This document shows, piece after piece, positions 11,450 through 23,892 of a stretch of DNA of 64,000 nt (positions are counted from its first letter, which is position 1; every line of letters starts with the position of its first letter). The notes beneath the pieces were generated by a model. The model saw only the letters and a program-made list of their open reading frames with translations, did no database searches and was not told the origin of the DNA. This stretch comes from Linyphia triangularis. Lineage: Eukaryota > Arthropoda > Arachnida > Araneae > Linyphiidae. The translations under genes were made by a program, and so were the position numbers. The stretch lies in the NCBI GenBank assembly GCA_963978545.1, contig OZ021722.1, positions 15,876,801 through 15,940,800 on the forward strand, given 5' to 3'.

Positions 11450-12919
11450 GCTCAAATGCTTTCAAATTGCGAATTGCAGTTGGATATATGTTTTATAATT
11501 ATTCTTGTACCAAATTTTAATTAAAAAAAAGTATTCTAAAAATAAAAAATTCAATTTTTTCGAAAATCTTGAAATATTTCAGTTTTGAGTGTATTTGAAT
11601 GGAAAATTTCATTTTTAACAAATGGTTCCAAATTGTGTTTTTTTATTCAAAAACACATTAAAAATCAAACAAATTTCAAAATTTTGGCAAAAAAAAACTA
11701 TTTTTGAATAGCTCTATGAGAAGTTGAAATTTTGAAACGAAAGCGCTCAGAAACTGTTTTGAGGCTTTATTTTACGTAGCATTGCTTCGATTTTGTGTAC
11801 TAAAATAATATTTCATGAGCAAATTGATGATCAGAAAGAAATCGGAAGATGACTTTTATTATCCTAGGCTACAAATTAAGGTTAAAAATCGAAAATTGAG
11901 AATTGGAAAATTGCCTAAGGATTGGCAAGTTTAATGTATATTCAAAGGGATATAAAGATTTTTTGGCAATAACCGAATTTTGAGAAGTAAAATTTCATTT
12001 TAATAACCACTTGAATGTGGAAATCGATTCGGATGACAATTTCTGTTACCCTAGTTGCAAAATGATTGTAAAATTTTGAAAATTCAGAAGTGTGTAATTT
12101 TCCATACTGTTAACATGAGAAAAATTTTAAACGAAAATTTTGAAAGTTCAATTTTTAGGACCAACTTTAGACCCACTTCTTATTTAGTGAGTGTTATAAA
12201 ATTCAAATTCGATATTCTCCTATATATGAGCTTCAATATCACAAACCAGAAAAAAATTTGAAAATTTTACTTTTTGAACAATAATTCATTGAACAGTCCG
12301 CCATGTGTTTTCAATGGGGAAATTTTATTTTTGAGAAATTTGCACATTTTGAACCAACTATAGACCCACTTCTTATTTAGTGAGTGTTATAAAATTGGAA
12401 TTGGAGATTCTCCTATATATAAGCTTCAATATCACACACCGGAAAAAATTTTGAAAATTTTACTTTTTGAACAATAATTCATTGAACAGTCCGCCATGTG
12501 TTTTCAATGGGGAAATTTTATTTTTTAGAAAATTGCACTTTTTGGAACAACTTTAGACCCATTTGTTATTTAGTAAGTGTTATAAAATTGGAATTGGAGA
12601 TTCTCCTATATATAAGCTTCAACATTACACACGGGAAAAAATTTTGAAAATTTTAATTTTTGAACAATTATTCATTGAATAGTCCACCATGTGTTTTCAA
12701 TGGGGGAATTTTATTTTTTAGAAAATTGCACTTTTTGGAACAACTTTAGACCCACTTTTTATTTAGTAAGTGTTATAAAATTGAAAATGGAGACTCTCCT
12801 ATATATAAGCTTAAATATCACAAACGGGAAAAAATTTTAAAAATTTTAGTTTTTGAACAATTATTCATTGAATAGTCGGCCATGTGATTTCAATGGGGAA
12901 TTGTATTTTCAAGAAAATT
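11450..12919 (+). repeat. Higher-order unit F10 (L + 4 monomers)
   Basis: L spans 11450-12159 and monomers start near 12164, 12357, 12550 and 12743. Nearly identical to F5 through the L and first monomer, at 6175 bp offset. Its left flank has CATGTGAATTC, where F5 has CATGTGATTTC. The final monomer switches to the AGTCGGCCATGTG form shared with the one before F12. Confidence 0.85.
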
Positions 12920-14772
12920 GCTCAAATGCTTTAAAATTGCGAATTGCAGTTGGATATATGTTTTATAATTATTCTTGTACCAAATTTTAATTTAAAAAAA
13001 GTATTCTAAAAATAAAAAATTAAATTTTTCGAAAATCTTGAAATATTTCAGTTTTGAGTGTATTTGAATGGAAAATTTCATTTTTAACAAATGGTTCCAA
13101 ATTGTGTTTTTTTATTCAAAAACACATTAAAAATCAAACAAATTTCAAAATTTTAGCAAAAAAAACTATTTTTGAATAGCTCTATGAGAAGTTGAAATTT
13201 TGAAACGAAAGCGCTCAGAAACTGTTTTGAGGCTTTATTTTACGTAGCATTGCTTCGATTTTGTGTACTAAAATAATATTTCATGAGAAAATTGATGATC
13301 AGAAAGAAATCGGAAGATTACTTGTATTATCCTAGGCTACAAATTAAGGTTAAAAATCGAAAATTGAGAATTGGAAAATTGCCTAAGGATTGGTAAGTTT
13401 AATGTATATTCAAAGGGATATAAACATTTTTTTGGCAATAACCGAATTTTGAGAAGTAAAATTTCATTTTAATAACCACTTGAATGTGGAAATCGATTCG
13501 GATGACAATTTCTGTTACCCTAGTTGCAAAATGATTGTAAAATTTTGAAAATTCAGAAGTGTGTAATTTTCCATACTGTTAACATGGGAAAAATTTTAAA
13601 CGAAAATTTTGAAAGTTCAATTTTTAGGACCAACTTTAGACCCACTTCTTATTTAGTGAGTGTTATAAAATTCGAATAGGAGATTCTCCTATATATGAGC
13701 TTCAATATCACAAACCGGAAAAAATTTTGAAAATTTTACTTTTTGAACAATAATTCATTGAACAGTCCGCCATGTGTTTTCAATTGTGAAATTTTATTTT
13801 TGAGAAAATTGCACATTTTGAACCAACTATAGACCCGCTTCTTATTTAGTGAGTGTTATAAAATTGGAATTGGAGATTCTCATATATAAGCGTCAATATC
13901 ACAAACCGGAACAAATTTTGAAAATTTTACTTTTTGAACAATAATTCATTGAACAGTCCGCCATGTGTTTTCAATGGGGAAATTTTATTTTTGAGAAATT
14001 TGCACATTTTGAACCAACTATAGACCCACTTTTTATTTAGTGAGTGTTATAAAATTGGAATTGGAGATTCTCCTATATATAAGCTTTAATATCACATACC
14101 GGAAAAAATTTTGAAAATTTTACTTTTTGAACAATAATTCATTGAACAGTCCGTCATGTGTTTCCAATGGCGAAATCTTATTTTTGAGAAAATTGCACAT
14201 TTTGAACCAACTATAGACCCACTTCTTATTTAGTGAGTGTTATAAAATTGGAATTGGAAATTCTCCTATATATAAGCTTCAATATCACCAAACGGAACAA
14301 ATTTTGAAAAATTTTCTTTTTGAACAATAATTCATTGAACAGTCCGCCATGTGTTTTCAATTGTGAAATTTTATTTTTGAGAAAATTGCACATTTTGAAC
14401 CAACTATAGACCCGCTTCTTATTCAGTGAGTGTTATAAAATTGGAATTGGAGATTCTCCTATATATAAGCTTCAATATCACACACCGGAACAAATTTTGA
14501 AAATTTTACTTTTTGAAAAATTATTCATTGAATAGTCCGTCATGTGTTTTCAATGGGGGAATTTTATTTTTTAGAAAATTGCACTTTTTGGAACAACTTT
14601 AGACCCACTTTTTATTTAGTAAGTGTTATAAAATTGAAAATGGAGACTCTCCTATATATAAGCTTAAATATCACAAACGGGAAAAAATTTTAAAAATTTT
14701 AGTTTTTGAACAATTATTCATTGAATAGTCGGCCATGTGATTTCAATGGGGAATTGTATTTTCAAGAAAATT
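12920..14772 (+). repeat. Higher-order unit F11 (L + 6 monomers)
   Basis: L spans 12920-13628 and monomers start near 13633, 13826, 14017, 14210, 14403 and 14596. L has CTTTAAAATTGCG, AATTAAATTTTTCG, GATTGGTAAG and TAAACATTTTTTT, all shared with F12. The monomer at 13826 lacks two bases in its dyad region (GATTCTCATATATAAGCG). Several monomers have ACCCGCTTC and CAATTGTGAAATTTT, the canonical-strand form of the GCGGGTCTA class common in domain R. Confidence 0.85.
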
Positions 14773-16572
14773 GCTCAAATGCTTTAAAATTGCGAATTGC
14801 AGTTGGATATATGTTTTATAATTATTCTTGTACCAAATTTTAATTTAAAAAAAGTATTCTAAAAATAAAAAATTAAATTTTTCGAAAATCTTGAAATATT
14901 TCAGTTTTGAGTGTATTTGAATGGAAAATTTCATTTTTAACAAATGGTTCCAAATTGTGTTTTTTTATTCAAAAACACATTAAAAATCAAACAAATTTCA
15001 AAATTTTAGCAAAAAAAAACTATTTTTGAATAGCTCTATGAGAAGTTGAAATTTTGAAACGAAAGCGCTCAGAAACTGTTTTGAGGCTTTATTTTACGTA
15101 GCATTGCTTCGATTTTGTGTACTAAAATAATATTTCATGAGAAAATTGATGATCAGAAAGAAATCGGAAGATTACTTGTATTATCCTAGGCTACAAATTA
15201 AGGTTAAAAATCGAAAATTGAGAATTGGAAAATTGCCTAAGGATTGGTAAGTTTAATGTATATTCAAAGGGATATAAACATTTTTTTGGCAATAACCGAA
15301 TTTTGAGAAGTAAAATTTCATTTTAATAACCACTTGAATGTGGAAATCGATTCGGATGACAATTTCTGTTACCCTAGTTGCAAAATGATTGTAAAATTTT
15401 GAAAATTCAGAAGTGTGTAATTTTCCATACTGTTAACATGGGAAAAATTTTAAACGAAAATTTTGAAAGTTCAATTTTTAGGACCAACTTTAGACCCACT
15501 TCTTATTTAGTGAGTGTTATAAAATTCGAATAGGAGATTCTCCTATATATGAGCTTCAATATCACAAACCGGAAAAAATTTTGAAAATTTTACTTTTTGA
15601 ACAATAATTCATTGAACAGTCCGCCATGTGTTTTCAATTGTGAAATTTTATTTTTGAGAAAATTGCACATTTTGAACCAACTATAGACCCGCTTCTTATT
15701 TAGTGAGTGTTATAAAATTGGAATTGGAGATTCTCCTATATATAAGCTTCAATATCACCAAACGGAACAAGTTTTGAAAAATTTTCTTTTTGAACAATAA
15801 TTCATTGAACAGTCCGCCATGTGTTTTCAATTGTGAAATTTTATTTTTGAGAAAATTGCACATTTTGAACCAACTATAGACCCGCTTCTTATTCAGTGAG
15901 TGTTATAAAATTGGAATTGGAGATTCTCCTATATATAAGCTTCAATATCACACACCGGAACAAATTTTGAAAATTTTACTTTTTGAAAAATTATTCATTG
16001 AATAGTCCGTCATGTGTTTCCAATGGCGAAATCTTATTTTTGAGAAAATTGCACTTTTTGGAACAACTTTAGACCCACTTCTTATTAAGTGAGTGTTATA
16101 AAATTCAAATTCGAGATTCTCCTCTATATGAGCTTCAATATCACAAACCGGAAAAAATTTTGAAAATTTTACTTTTTGAACAATAATTCATTGAACAGTC
16201 CGCCATGTGTTTTCAATGGGGAAATTTTATTTTTTAGAAAATAGCACTTTTTGGAACAACTTTAGACCCACTTCTTATTTAGTGAGTGTTATAAAATTGG
16301 AATTGGAGATTCTCCTATATATAAGCTTCAATATCACACACCGAAAAAAAATTTGAAAATTTTACTTTTTGAAAAATTATTCATTGAACAGTCCGCCATG
16401 AGCTTTCAATTGTGAAATTTTATTTTTGAGAAAATTACATATTTTGAACCAACTATAGACCCGCTTCTTATTTAGTGAGGAATAAAATTGGAATTGGAGA
16501 TACTCCTATATATAAGCTTCAATATCACACACCGGAACAAATTTTGAAAATTTTACTTTTTGAAAAATTATT
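14773..16572 (+). repeat. Higher-order unit F12 (L + 6 monomers, cut by the inversion)
   Basis: L spans 14773-15482 and monomers start near 15487, 15680, 15873, 16066, 16259 and 16452. L is a sister of F11 (1854-bp offset). The 14210-14403 and 15680-15873 monomers also match at 1470 bp, so the unit is a mosaic of two offsets. The last monomer has an indel, GTGAGGAATAAAATTGG, and CATGAGCTTTCAATTG, variants seen again only in R14 and R17. It ends at ATTATT where the orientation flips. Confidence 0.85.
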
Positions 16573-16590
16573 CCTAGGGTAATAAAAGTC
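16555..16590. other. Orientation-switch (inversion) junction
   Basis: Left of 16573 is a canonical monomer broken within its ATTATTCATTG stretch. Right of it is an L spacer in reverse orientation starting at its internal CCTAGG. The seam is a near-palindrome centred on CCTAGG, with ATTATT on one side and GTAATAA on the other. The two sides are different parts of the repeat, so this is not a simple fold-back. It could be a real inversion breakpoint or an assembly misjoin. Confidence 0.85.
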
Positions 16591-17943
16591 ATCTTTCGAT
16601 TTCTTTCTGATCATCAATTTGCTCATGAAATATTATTTTAGTACACAATATCGAAGCAATGCTACGTAAAATAAAGTCTCAAAACAGTTTCTGAGCGCTT
16701 TCGTTTCAAAATTTCAACTTCTCATAGAGCTATTCAAAAATAGTTTTTTTTTGCCAAAATTTTGAAATTTGTTTGATTTTTAATGTGTTTTTGAATAAAA
16801 AAACACGATTTGGAACCATTTGTTAAAAATGAAATTTTCCATTCAAATACACTCAAAACTGAAATATTTCAAGATTTTCGAAAAATTGAATTTTTTATTT
16901 TTAGAATACTTTTTTTTAATTAAAATTTGTTACAAGAATAACTATAAAACATATATCCAACTGCAATTCGCAATTTGAAAGCATTTGAGCAATTTTCTCG
17001 AAAATACAATTCTACATTGAAATTACATGGCGGACTATTCAATGAATAATTGTTCAAAAAGTAAAATTTTCAAAATTTTTTCCGTTTGGTGATATTAAAG
17101 CTTATATATAGGAGAATCTCCAATTCCAATTTTATAACACTCACTAAATAAGAAGTGGGTCTATAGTTGGTTCAAAATGTGCAAATTTCTCAAAAATAAG
17201 ATTTCGCCATTGGAAACACATGACGGACTATTCAATGAATAATTTTTCAAAAAGTAAAATATTCAAAATTTGTTCCGGTGTGTGATATTGAAGCTTATAT
17301 ATAGGAGAATCTCCAATTTCAATTTTATAACACTCACTAAATAAGAAGTGGGTCTAAAGTTGTTCCAAAAAGTGCAATTTTCTAAAAAATAGAATTTCCC
17401 TATTGAAAACACATGGCGGACTGTTCAATGAATTATTGTTCAAAAAGTAAAATTTTCAAAAATTTTTCCGGTTTGTGAAATTGAAGCTCATATATAGGAG
17501 AATCTCGAATTTGAATTTTATAACACTCACTAAATAAGATGTGGGTCTATAGTTGGTTCAAAATGTGCAATTTTCTCAAAAATAAGATTTCGCCATTGGA
17601 AACACATGACGGACTATTCAATGAATAATTTTTCAAAAAGTAAAATTTTCAAAATTTGTTCCGGTGTGTGATATTGAAGCTTATATATAGGAGAATCTCC
17701 AATTTCAATTTTATAACACTCACTAAATAAGAAGTGGGTCTAAAGTTGTTCCAAAAAGTGCAATTTTCTAAAAAATAAAATTTCCCCATTGAAAACACAT
17801 GGCGGACTGTTCAATGAATTATTGTTCAAAAAGTAAAATTTTCAAAAAATTTTCCGGTTTGTGATATTGAAGCTCATATATAGGAGAATCTCCTATTCGA
17901 ATTTTATAACACTAACTAAATAAGAAGTGGGTCTAAAGTTGGT
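16573..17943 (-). repeat. Higher-order unit R1 (truncated L + 5 monomers)
   Basis: The L remnant at 16573-16990 keeps only the part from CCTAGG to CATTTGAGC, about 60 percent of a full copy. Five monomers follow (markers near 17158, 17351, 17544, 17737, 17929). The array matches that of R2 almost base for base at about 1661 bp offset, so R1 and R2 are a tandem duplicate cut by the inversion. Its L has AAAGTCTC and CACGATTTGG, seen also in class B. Confidence 0.85.
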
Positions 17944-18651
17944 CCTAAAAATTGAACTTTCAAAATTTTCGTTTAAAATTTTTCCCATGTTAACAGTATG
18001 GAAAATTTCACACTTCTAAATTTTCAAAATTTTACAATCATTTTGCAACTAGGGTAACAGAAATTGTCATCCGAATCGATTTCCACATTCAAGTGGTAAT
18101 TAAAATGAAATTTTACTTCTCAAAATTCGGTTATTGCCAAAAAATCTTTATATCCCTTTGAATATACATTAAACTTACCAATCCTTAGGCAATTTTCCAA
18201 TTCTCAATTTTCGAATTTTAACCTTAATTGGTAGCCTAGGATAATAAAAGTCATCTTTCGATTTCTTTCTGATCATCAATTTGCTCATGAAATATTATTT
18301 TAGTACACAATATCGAAGCAATGCTACGTAAAATAAAGCCTCAAAACAGTTTCTGAGCGCTTTCGTTTCAAAATTTCAACTTCTCGTAGAGCTATGCAAA
18401 AATAGTTTTTTTTGCCAAAATTTTGAAATTTGTTTGATTTTTAATGTGTTTTTGAATAAAAAAACACAATTTGGAACCATTTGTTAAAAATGAAATTTTC
18501 CATTCAAATACACTCAAAACTGAAATATTTCAAGATTTTCGAAAAATTGAATTTTTTATTTTTAGAATACTTTTTTTTAATTAAAATTTGGTACAAGAAT
18601 AACTATAAAACATATATCCAACTGCAATTCGCAATTTGAAAGCATTTGAGC
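17944..18651 (-). repeat. Representative full-length L spacer (from R2)
   Basis: The 708-bp L sequence is not itself tandem and shows no clear similarity to the monomer apart from AT-rich motifs. Landmarks in + coordinates: GTTAAC at 17989-17994, ATCGAT at 18075-18080, CCTAGG at 18235-18240, GAGCGCTTTCG, then two A/T homopolymer runs whose length varies between copies. Each is a single restriction-type landmark per L (HpaI, ClaI, AvrII), useful for reading unit length. L is the most conserved part of the array, which recent co-amplification explains without selection. No intact open frame, transposase fragment or RNA-gene signature was seen. Confidence 0.85.
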
Positions 18652-19604
18652 AATTTTCTCGAAAATACAATTCTACATTGAAATTACATGGCGGACTATT
18701 CAATGAATAATTGTTCAAAAAGTAAAATTTTCAAAATTTTTTCCGTTTGGTGATATTAAAGCTTATATATAGGAGAATCTCCAATTCCAATTTTATAACA
18801 CTCACTAAATAAGAAGTGGGTCTATAGTTGGTTCAAAATGTGCAAATTTCTCAAAAATAAGATTTCGCCATTGGAAACACATGACGGACTATTCAATGAA
18901 TAATTTTTCAAAAAGTAAAATATTCAAAATTTGTTCCGGTGTGTGATATTGAAGCTTATATATAGGAGAATCTCCAATTTCAATTTTATAACACTCACTA
19001 AATAAGAAGTGGGTCTAAAGTTGTTCCAAAAAGTGCAATTTTCTAAAAAATAGAATTTCCCTATTGAAAACACATGGCGGACTGTTCAATGAATTATTGT
19101 TCAAAAAGTAAAATTTTCAAAAATTTTTCCGGTTTGTGAAATTGAAGCTCATATATAGGAGAATCTCGAATTTGAATTTTATAACACTCACTAAATAAGA
19201 TGTGGGTCTATAGTTGGTTCAAAATGTGCAATTTTCTCAAAAATAAGATTTCGCCATTGGAAACACATGACGGACTATTCAATGAATAATTTTTCAAAAA
19301 GTAAAATTTTCAAAATTTGTTCCGGTGTGTGATATTGAAGCTTATATATAGGAGAATCTCCAATTTCAATTTTATAACACTCACTAAATAAGAAGTGGGT
19401 CTAAAGTTGTTCCAAAAAGTGCAATTTTCTAAAAAATAAAATTTCCCCATTGAAAACACATGGCGGACTGTTCAATGAATTATTGTTCAAAAAGTAAAAT
19501 TTTCAAAAAATTTTCCGGTTTGTGATATTGAAGCTCATATATAGGAGAATCTCCTATTCGAATTTTATAACACTAACTAAATAAGAAGTGGGTCTAAAGT
19601 TGGT
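17944..19604 (-). repeat. Higher-order unit R2 (L + 5 monomers)
   Basis: L spans 17944-18651, followed by five monomers (markers near 18819, 19012, 19205, 19398, 19591). L has GTGGTAATTAAAATG, AATTGGTAGCC and CTTCTCGTAGAGCTATGC. The last monomer reads CACTAACTAAATAAG, a private change of monomers next to several L copies. The array is shared with R1 and with the last five monomers of R4. Confidence 0.85.
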
Positions 19605-21458
19605 CCTAAAAATTGAACTTTCAAAATTTTCGTTTAAAATTTTTCCCATGTTAACAGTATGGAAAATTTCACACTTCTAAATTTTCAAAATTTTACAATC
19701 ATTTTGCAACTAGGGTAACAGAAATTGTCATCCGAATCGATTTCCACATTCAAGTGGTAATTAAAATGAAATTTTACTTCTCAAAATTCGGTTATTGCCA
19801 AAAAATCTTTATATCCCTTTGAATATACATTAAACTTACCAATCCTTAGGCAATTTTCCAATTCTCAATTTTCGAATTTTAACCTTAATTGGTAGCCTAG
19901 GATAATAAAAGTCATCTTTCGATTTCTTTCTGATCATCAATTTGCTCATGAAATATTATTTTAGTACACAATATCGAAGCAATGCTACGTAAAATAAAGC
20001 CTCAAAACAGTTTCTGAGCGCTTTCGTTTCAAAATTTCAACTTCTCGTAGAGCTATGCAAAAATAGTTTTTTTTGCCAAAATTTTGAAATTTGTTTGATT
20101 TTTAATGTGTTTTTGAATAAAAAAACACAATTTGGAACCATTTGTTAAAAATGAAATTTTCCATTCAAATACACTCAAAACTGAAATATTTCAAGATTTT
20201 CGAAAAATTGAATTTTTTATTTTTAGAATACTTTTTTTTAATTAAAATTTGGTACAAGAATAACTATAAAACATATATCCAACTGCAATTCGCAATTTGA
20301 AAGCATTTGAGCAATTTTCTCGAAAATACAATTCTACATTGAAATTACATGGCGGACTATTCAATGAATAATTGTTCAAAAATTAAAATTTTCAAAATTT
20401 GTTCCGTTTGGTGATATTGAAGCTTATATATAGGAGAATCTCCAATTCCAATTTTATAACACTCACTAAATAAGAAGCGGGTCTATAGTTGGTTCAAAAT
20501 GTGGAATTTTCTCAAAAATAAAATTTCACAATTGAAAACACATGGCGGACTGTTCAATGAATTATTGTTCAAAAAGTAAAATTTTCAAAATTTTTTCCGG
20601 TTTGTGATATTGAAGCTTATATATAGGAGAATCTCCAATTCCAATTTTATAACACTCACTAAATAAGATGTGGGTCTATAGTTGGTTCAAAATGTGCAAA
20701 TTTCTCAAAAATAAAATTTCCCCATTGAAAACACATGGCGGACTGTTCAATGAATTATTGTTCAAAAAGTAAAATTTTCAAAATTTTTTCCGGTTTGTGA
20801 TATCGAAGCTCATATATAGGAGAATCTCGAATTTGAATTTTATAACACTCACTAAATAAGAAGTGGGTCTAAAGTTGTTCCAAAAAGTGCAATTTTCTCA
20901 AAAATAAGATTTCGCCATTTTAAACACATGACGGACTATTCAATGAATAATTGTTCAAAAATTAAAATTTTCAAAATTTTTTCCCGTTTGTGATATTGTA
21001 ACTTATATATAGGAGAATATCCAATTTCAATTTTATAACACTCACTAAATAAGAAGCGGGTCTATAGTTGGTTCAAAATGTGCAATTTTCTCAAAAATAA
21101 AATTTCACAATTGAAAACAAATGCCGGACTGTTCAATGAATTATTGTTCAAAAAGTAAAATTTTCAAAATTTGTTCCGGTGTGTGATATTGAAGCTTATA
21201 TATAGGAGAATCTCCAATTCCAATTTTATAACACTCACTAAATAAGAAGTGGGTCTATAGTTGGTTCAAAATGTGCAATTTTCTCAAAAATAAAATTTCA
21301 CAATTGAAAACAAATGCCGGACTGTTCAATGAATTATTTTTCAAAAAGTAAAATTTTCAAAATTTTTTCCGGTTTGTGATATTGAAGCTCATATATAGGA
21401 GAATCTTATATTCGAATTTTATAACACTCACTAAATAAGAAGTGTGTCTAAAGTTGGT
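19605..21458 (-). repeat. Higher-order unit R3 (L + 6 monomers)
   Basis: L spans 19605-20312 and is nearly identical to that of R2. The six-monomer array (near 20479, 20672, 20865, 21059, 21252, 21445) differs from R2 and instead matches the last six monomers of R9, including the odd GTAACTTATATATAGGAGAATATCC monomer. L and array thus have separate histories. Confidence 0.85.
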
Positions 21459-23892
21459 CCTAAAAATTGAACTTTCAAAATTTTCGTTTAAAATTTTTCC
21501 CATGTTAACAGTATGGAAAATTTCACACTTCTAAATTTTCAAAATTTTACAATCATTTTGCAACTAGGGTAACAGAAATTGTCATCCGAATCGATTTCCA
21601 CATTCAAGTGGTTATTAAAATGAAATTTTACTTCTCAAAATTCGGTTATTGCCAAAAAAATCTTTATATCCCTTTGAATATACATTAAACTTGCCAATCC
21701 TTAGGCAATTTTCCAATTCTCAATTTTCGAATTTTAACCTTAATTTGTAGCCTAGGTTAATAAAAGTCATCTTTCGATTTCTTTCTGATCATCAATTTGC
21801 TCATGAAATATTATTTTAGTACACAATATCGAAGCAATGCTACGTAAAATAAAGCCTCAAAACAGTTTCTGAGCGCTTTCGTTTCAAAATTTCAACTTCT
21901 CATAGAGCTATTCAAAAATAGTTTTTTTTGCCAAAATTTTGAAATTTGTTTGATTTTTAATGTGTTTTTGAATAAAAAAACACAATTTGGAACCATTTGT
22001 TAAAAATGAAATTTTCCATTCAAATACACTCAAAACTGAAATATTTCAAGATTTTCGAAAAATTGAATTTTTTATTTTTAGAATACTTTTTTTTAATTAA
22101 AATTTGTTACAAGAATAACTATAAAACATATATCCAACTGCAATTCGCAATTTGAAAGCATTTGAGCAATTTTCTCGAAAATACAATTCTACATTGAAAT
22201 TACATGGCGGACTATTCAATGAATAATTGTTCAAAAAGTAAAATTTTCAAAATTTGTTCCGTTTGGTGATATTGAAGCTTATATATAGGAGAATCTCCAA
22301 TTCCAATTTTATAACACTCACTAAATAAGAAGTGGGTCTATAGTTGGTTCAAAATGTGCAATTTTCTCAAAAATAAGATTTCGCCATTGGAAACACATGA
22401 CGGACTGTTCAATGAATTATTGTTCAAAAAGTAAAATTTTCAAAATTTTTTCCGGTTTGTGATATTAAAGCTTATATATAGGAGAATCTCCAATTCCAAT
22501 TTTATAACACTCACTAAATAAAAAGTGGGTCTATAGTTGGTTCAAAATGTGCAAATTTCTCAAAAATAAAATTTCCCCATTGAAAACACATGGCGGACTG
22601 TTCAATGAATTATTGTTCAAAAAGTAAAATTTTCAAAATTTTTTCCGGTTTGTGATATCGAAGCTCATATATAGGAGAATCTCGAATTTGAATTTTATAA
22701 CACTCACTAAATAAGAAGTGGGTCTAAAGTTGTTCCAAAAAGTGCGATTTTCTCAAAAATAAGATTTCGCCATTGAAAACACATGACGGACTATTCAATG
22801 AATAATTTTTCAAAAAGTAAAATTTTCAAAATTTGTTCCGGTGTGTGATATTGAAGCTTATATATAGGAGAATCTCCAATTCCAATTTTATAACACTCAC
22901 TAAATAAGAAGCGGGTCTATAGTTGGTTCAAAATGTGCAATTTTCTCAAAAATAAAATTTCACAATTGAAAACACATGGCGGACTGTTCAATGAATTATT
23001 GTTCAAAAAGTAAAATTTTCAAAATTTGTTCCGGTTTGTGATATTGAAGCTTATATATAGGAGAATCTCCAATTCCAATTTTATAACACTCACTAAATAA
23101 GAAGTGGGTCTATAGTTGGTTCAAAATGTGCAAATTTCTCAAAAATAAGATTTCGCCATTGGAAACACATGACGGATTATTCAATGAATAATTTTTCAAA
23201 AAGTAAAATATTCAAAATTTGTTCCGGTGTGTGATATTGAAGCTTATATATAGGAGAATCTCCAATTTCAATTTTATAACACTCACTAAATAAGAAGTGG
23301 GTCTAAAGTTTTTCCAAAAAGTGCAATTTTCTAAAAAATAGAATTTCCCTATTGAAAACACATGGCGGACTGTTCAATGAATTATTGTTCAAAAAGTAAA
23401 ATTTTCAAAAATTTTTCCGGTTTGTGAAATTGAAGCTCATATATAGGAGAATCTCGAATTTGAATTTTATAACACTCACTAAATAAGATGTGGGTCTATA
23501 GTTGGTTCAAAATGTGCAATTTTCTCAAAAATAAGATTTCGCCATTGGAAACACATGACGGACTATTCAATGAATAATTTTTCAAAAAGTAAAATTTTCA
23601 AAATTTGTTCCGGTGTGTGATATTGAAGCTTATATATAGGAGAATCTCCAATTTCAATTTTATAACACTCACTAAATAAGAAGTGGGTCTAAAGTTGTTC
23701 CAAAATGTGCAATTTTCTAAAAAATAAAATTTCCCCATTGAAAACACATGGCGGACTGTTCAATGAATTATTGTTCAAAAAGTAAAATTTTCAAAAATTT
23801 TTCCGGTTTGTGATATTGAAGCTCATATATAGGAGAATCTCCTATTCGAATTTTTTAACACTAACTAAATAAGAAGTGGGTCTAAAGTTGGT
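21459..23892 (-). repeat. Higher-order unit R4 (L + 9 monomers)
   Basis: L spans 21459-22167 and has CCTAGGTTAATAAAAG, also seen in classes D and E. Nine monomers follow (near 22335, 22528, 22721, 22914, 23107, 23299, 23492, 23685, 23878). The first four match the start of R6 and R8; the last five match R2. This is a clear chimera of two array types. Confidence 0.85.

Larger units (their letters stand above)
1..16572 (+). repeat. Satellite domain F: canonical-orientation array of 193-bp monomers and L spacers
   Basis: Tandem array of about 47 monomers and 12 L spacers (10 full, 2 truncated), all in one orientation. Monomers are recognised by the recurring ACTTTAGACCCAC...TTTAGTGAGTG start, found at 11, 204, 1094, 1288, 1481, 1674, 2563 and so on. 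Most L-to-L distances are 1470 bp (four monomers plus L); exceptions are about 1080, 1660 and 1855 bp. All L copies here read GATTTTGTGTAC (F3 GTTTTTGTGTAC) and nearly all read CGGAAGAT, which separates them from domain R. No credible coding sequence is present; the longest open frames are 60-70 codons, A/T-biased, and run across repeat boundaries. Confidence 0.95.

Noticed and set aside
1..16572. GTGAGT and ATTTCAG as splice-site-like signals
   Set aside because: They recur with the repeat period and flank no coding sequence.
18065..18085. Pol III B-box-like GAATCGATTTCC in L
   Set aside because: It has one base too many for the GWTCRANNC core, no paired A box was seen, and class E changes it to GAATAGATTTCC.
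18181..18190. TTAGGC, the nematode telomere hexamer, in each L
   Set aside because: It occurs once per L and never in tandem, so it is neither telomeric repeat nor evidence of taxon.
18340..18375. CENP-B box-like TTTCGTTTCAAA in L
   Set aside because: Only the TTCG half fits; the CGGG half is missing. The ACGGGA in monomers lacks the TTCG half.
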